A DNA stretch of 64,000 bases from Rubrivivax sp. (GTDB lineage: Bacteria; Pseudomonadota; Gammaproteobacteria; Burkholderiales; Burkholderiaceae): assembly GCA_016790225.1 (NCBI GenBank), contig JAEUOZ010000058.1:19258-83257 (forward strand), written 5' to 3'. Made by a program: the position numbers and the translations under genes. Below are positions 62,373 through 64,000 of the stretch, piece after piece (the stretch's first letter is position 1; each line of letters begins with the position of its first letter). The notes under the pieces were generated by a model. The model did no database searches. It had not been told where the DNA came from and worked only from the letters and a program-made list of their open reading frames with translations.

Positions 62373-63587
62373 ATGACTCCGCACTTTCCCATCTACATGG
62401 ACTATGGGGCCACCACGCCGGTGGATCCCCGCGTGGTTGACGCCATGGTGCCCTGGCTGCGTGAACACTTCGGCAATCCTGCCTCGCGCAGCCACGCCTG
62501 GGGCTGGGAGGCCGAAGAGGCCGTCGAGAAGGCCCGCGGCCAAGTGGCCGATCTGATCGGTGCCGACCCGCGCGAGATCGTCTGGACCAGCGGCGCCACC
62601 GAAAGCAACAACCTGGCGCTGAAGGGCGCGGCGCACTTCTATGCCAGCCGCGGCAAGCACCTGGTCACGGTGAAGACCGAGCACAAGGCGGTGCTGGACA
62701 CCATGCGCGAGCTCGAGCGCCAGGGCTTCGAGGTCACCTACCTCGACGTGCAGGAGAACGGCCTGCTCGACCTCGACCGCTTCAGGGACGCGCTGCGCAA
62801 GGACACCATCCTGGTGTCGGTGATGCTGGTCAACAACGAGATCGGCGTGATCCAGGACATCCCCGCCATCGGTGCGATGTGCCGCGAGCGCGGCATCGTG
62901 CTGCATGTCGACGGGGCACAGGCCACGGGCAAGGTGGCCATCGACATGGCGCAACTGCCGGTCGACCTGCTGAGCCTGGCCTCGCACAAGACCTATGGTC
63001 CCAAAGGCATCGGCGCGCTGTACGTGCGCCGCAAGCCGCGCGTGCGGCTCGAGGCCCAGATGCACGGCGGCGGCCACGAGCGCGGCATGCGCAGCGGCAC
63101 GCTGCCCACGCACCAGATCGTGGGCATGGGCGAGGCCTTCCGCATCGCCCAGGCCGAGATGGGCACCGAGAGCGAGCGCATCCGCATGCTGCAGAAGCGG
63201 CTGCTCGACGGCATCGGCCGCATCGAGCAGGTGTACATCAACGGCGACCTCTCCGCCCGAGTGCCGCACAACGTCAACGCCTCGTTCAACTTCGTGGAAG
63301 GCGAGTCGCTGATCATGGGCATCAAGGGCATCGCGGTGTCGTCGGGCTCGGCCTGCACCTCGGCCAGCCTGGAGCCCAGCTACGTGCTGCGCGCCCTGGG
63401 GCGGTCGGACGAACTGGCCCACTCGTCGCTGCGCATGACGATCGGCCGCTTCACCACCGAGCAGGAGATCGACCTGGCCGTGGGCACGCTGCAGGAGCAG
63501 GTGGCCCGGCTGCGCGAGCTCTCGCCGCTGTGGGAGATGTACAAGGACGGTGTCGACCTCAGCACCATCCAATGGGCTGCACATTGA
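62373..63587 (+). CDS. iscS: Cysteine desulfurase IscS
   Basis: Predicted 404 residues from the ATG at 62373 ([18 protein letters not shown]). Class V aminotransferase fold with PLP Lys in [12 protein letters not shown] and the sulfur-accepting Cys in [15 protein letters not shown]. It removes sulfur from cysteine and passes persulfide to IscU, encoded 14 bases downstream. Transcribed with iscR. Confidence 0.97.
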   Translation: MTPHFPIYMDYGATTPVDPRVVDAMVPWLREHFGNPASRSHAWGWEAEEAVEKARGQVADLIGADPREIVWTSGATESNNLALKGAAHFYASRGKHLVTVKTEHKAVLDTMRELERQGFEVTYLDVQENGLLDLDRFRDALRKDTILVSVMLVNNEIGVIQDIPAIGAMCRERGIVLHVDGAQATGKVAIDMAQLPVDLLSLASHKTYGPKGIGALYVRRKPRVRLEAQMHGGGHERGMRSGTLPTHQIVGMGEAFRIAQAEMGTESERIRMLQKRLLDGIGRIEQVYINGDLSARVPHNVNASFNFVEGESLIMGIKGIAVSSGSACTSASLEPSYVLRALGRSDELAHSSLRMTIGRFTTEQEIDLAVGTLQEQVARLRELSPLWEMYKDGVDLSTIQWAAH

Positions 63588-63601
63588 AGGAGTAGACGCA
63601 C

Positions 63602-63997
63602 ATGGCCTACAGCGAGAAGGTTGTCGAGCACTACGAGAACCCGCGCAACGTCGGCTCGTTCGACAAGGGTGACGAGTCGGTGGGCACCGGCATGGTGGGC
63701 GCCCCGGCCTGCGGCGACGTGATGAAGCTGCAGATCAAGGTCAACCCGGCCACCGGGCTGATCGAGGACGCGCGCTTCAAGACCTACGGCTGCGGCTCGG
63801 CGATCGCGTCGAGCTCGCTGGTCACCGAATGGGTCAAGGGCAAGACGCTCGACCAGGCGCTGACCATCAAGAACACGCAGATCGCCGAGGAACTGGCGCT
63901 GCCGCCGGTCAAGATCCACTGCTCGATCCTGGCCGAGGACGCCATCAAGGCCGCGGTCGACGACTACAAGGCCAAGCACGGGGCGGGGTCCGCCTGA
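63602..63997 (+). CDS. iscU: Fe-S cluster scaffold IscU
   Basis: Predicted 131 residues; GGAG upstream of the ATG. The three cluster-binding Cys are Cys37 (GAPACGDVMK), Cys64 (YGCGSAIASS) and Cys107 (VKIHCSILAED), and the HscA-binding LPPVK motif is present. Complete, ending three bases before the window edge; iscA and hscBA presumably follow. Confidence 0.97.
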   Translation: MAYSEKVVEHYENPRNVGSFDKGDESVGTGMVGAPACGDVMKLQIKVNPATGLIEDARFKTYGCGSAIASSSLVTEWVKGKTLDQALTIKNTQIAEELALPPVKIHCSILAEDAIKAAVDDYKAKHGAGSA

Positions 63998-64000
63998 AGC

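Noticed and set aside
1..64000. CRISPR arrays, insertion sequences, prophage, tRNA or rRNA genes
   Set aside because: No spaced direct repeats, transposase or integrase motifs, terminal inverted repeats or cloverleaf-like intergenic sequences were seen on either strand.

Overview
The window is one continuous, very GC-rich bacterial chromosome segment. It carries about 58 protein genes, one predicted 6S RNA and no recognisable mobile element, CRISPR array, tRNA or rRNA. Gene families, gene order and protein style point to a betaproteobacterium of the order Burkholderiales: zapA next to a 6S RNA and an EVE gene, rpsU-yqeY, intracellular PhaZ, iscRSU, and TRAP and Liv transporters. A divinyl-chlorophyllide 8-vinyl reductase-like gene (bciA type) hints at the phototrophic Rubrivivax/Roseateles/Leptothrix group; that placement is inference.

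Layout. 1-811: 3' end of comEC. 911-10589: five same-strand genes for a transglutaminase / circularly permuted ATP-grasp / alpha-E system, predicted from family knowledge to make and process peptide or amide bonds. 10633-18112 (minus): a small secreted orphan, then a Liv-type ABC transporter with an acyl-CoA ligase inside the operon. 18391-24624 (plus): an envelope cluster of SPFH-SHOCT protein, zinc-ribbon DUF4178 protein, DUF350 protein, membrane-anchored spermidine-synthase-like enzyme and a probable Tat-exported flavoprotein lipoprotein. 24749-27011 (minus): bciA-like reductase, alpha/beta hydrolase and speD. 27258-30069: an Ala/Lys-rich basic protein and an outer-membrane-like protein.

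30371-47936 is the most striking part: sixteen closely packed plus-strand genes. They encode ApbE, an HzsA-related haem-motif lipoprotein, a second haem-motif lipoprotein, two outer-membrane barrel-like proteins, a TlpA-like thioredoxin, DUF4266 and DUF3570 proteins, two large TPR-type proteins, two small exported proteins, and a complete ExbB/ExbD/ExbD/TonB-like (AgmX C-terminal) motor. I read it as a periplasm and outer-membrane redox machine powered by the proton-motive force; the substrate is unknown.

47974-64000 is mostly core genome: TRAP transporter DctM/DctQ, DUF442 protein, yqeY and rpsU, a GGDEF protein with a broken active site but an intact I-site, an EVE protein, 6S RNA, zapA and a zapB-like gene, nth, a soluble RsxB-like ferredoxin, phaZ, an aromatic/aspartate aminotransferase, uvrB, a low-molecular-weight phosphatase, and the start of the isc operon (iscR, iscS, iscU) behind a promoter with two IscR-like boxes.
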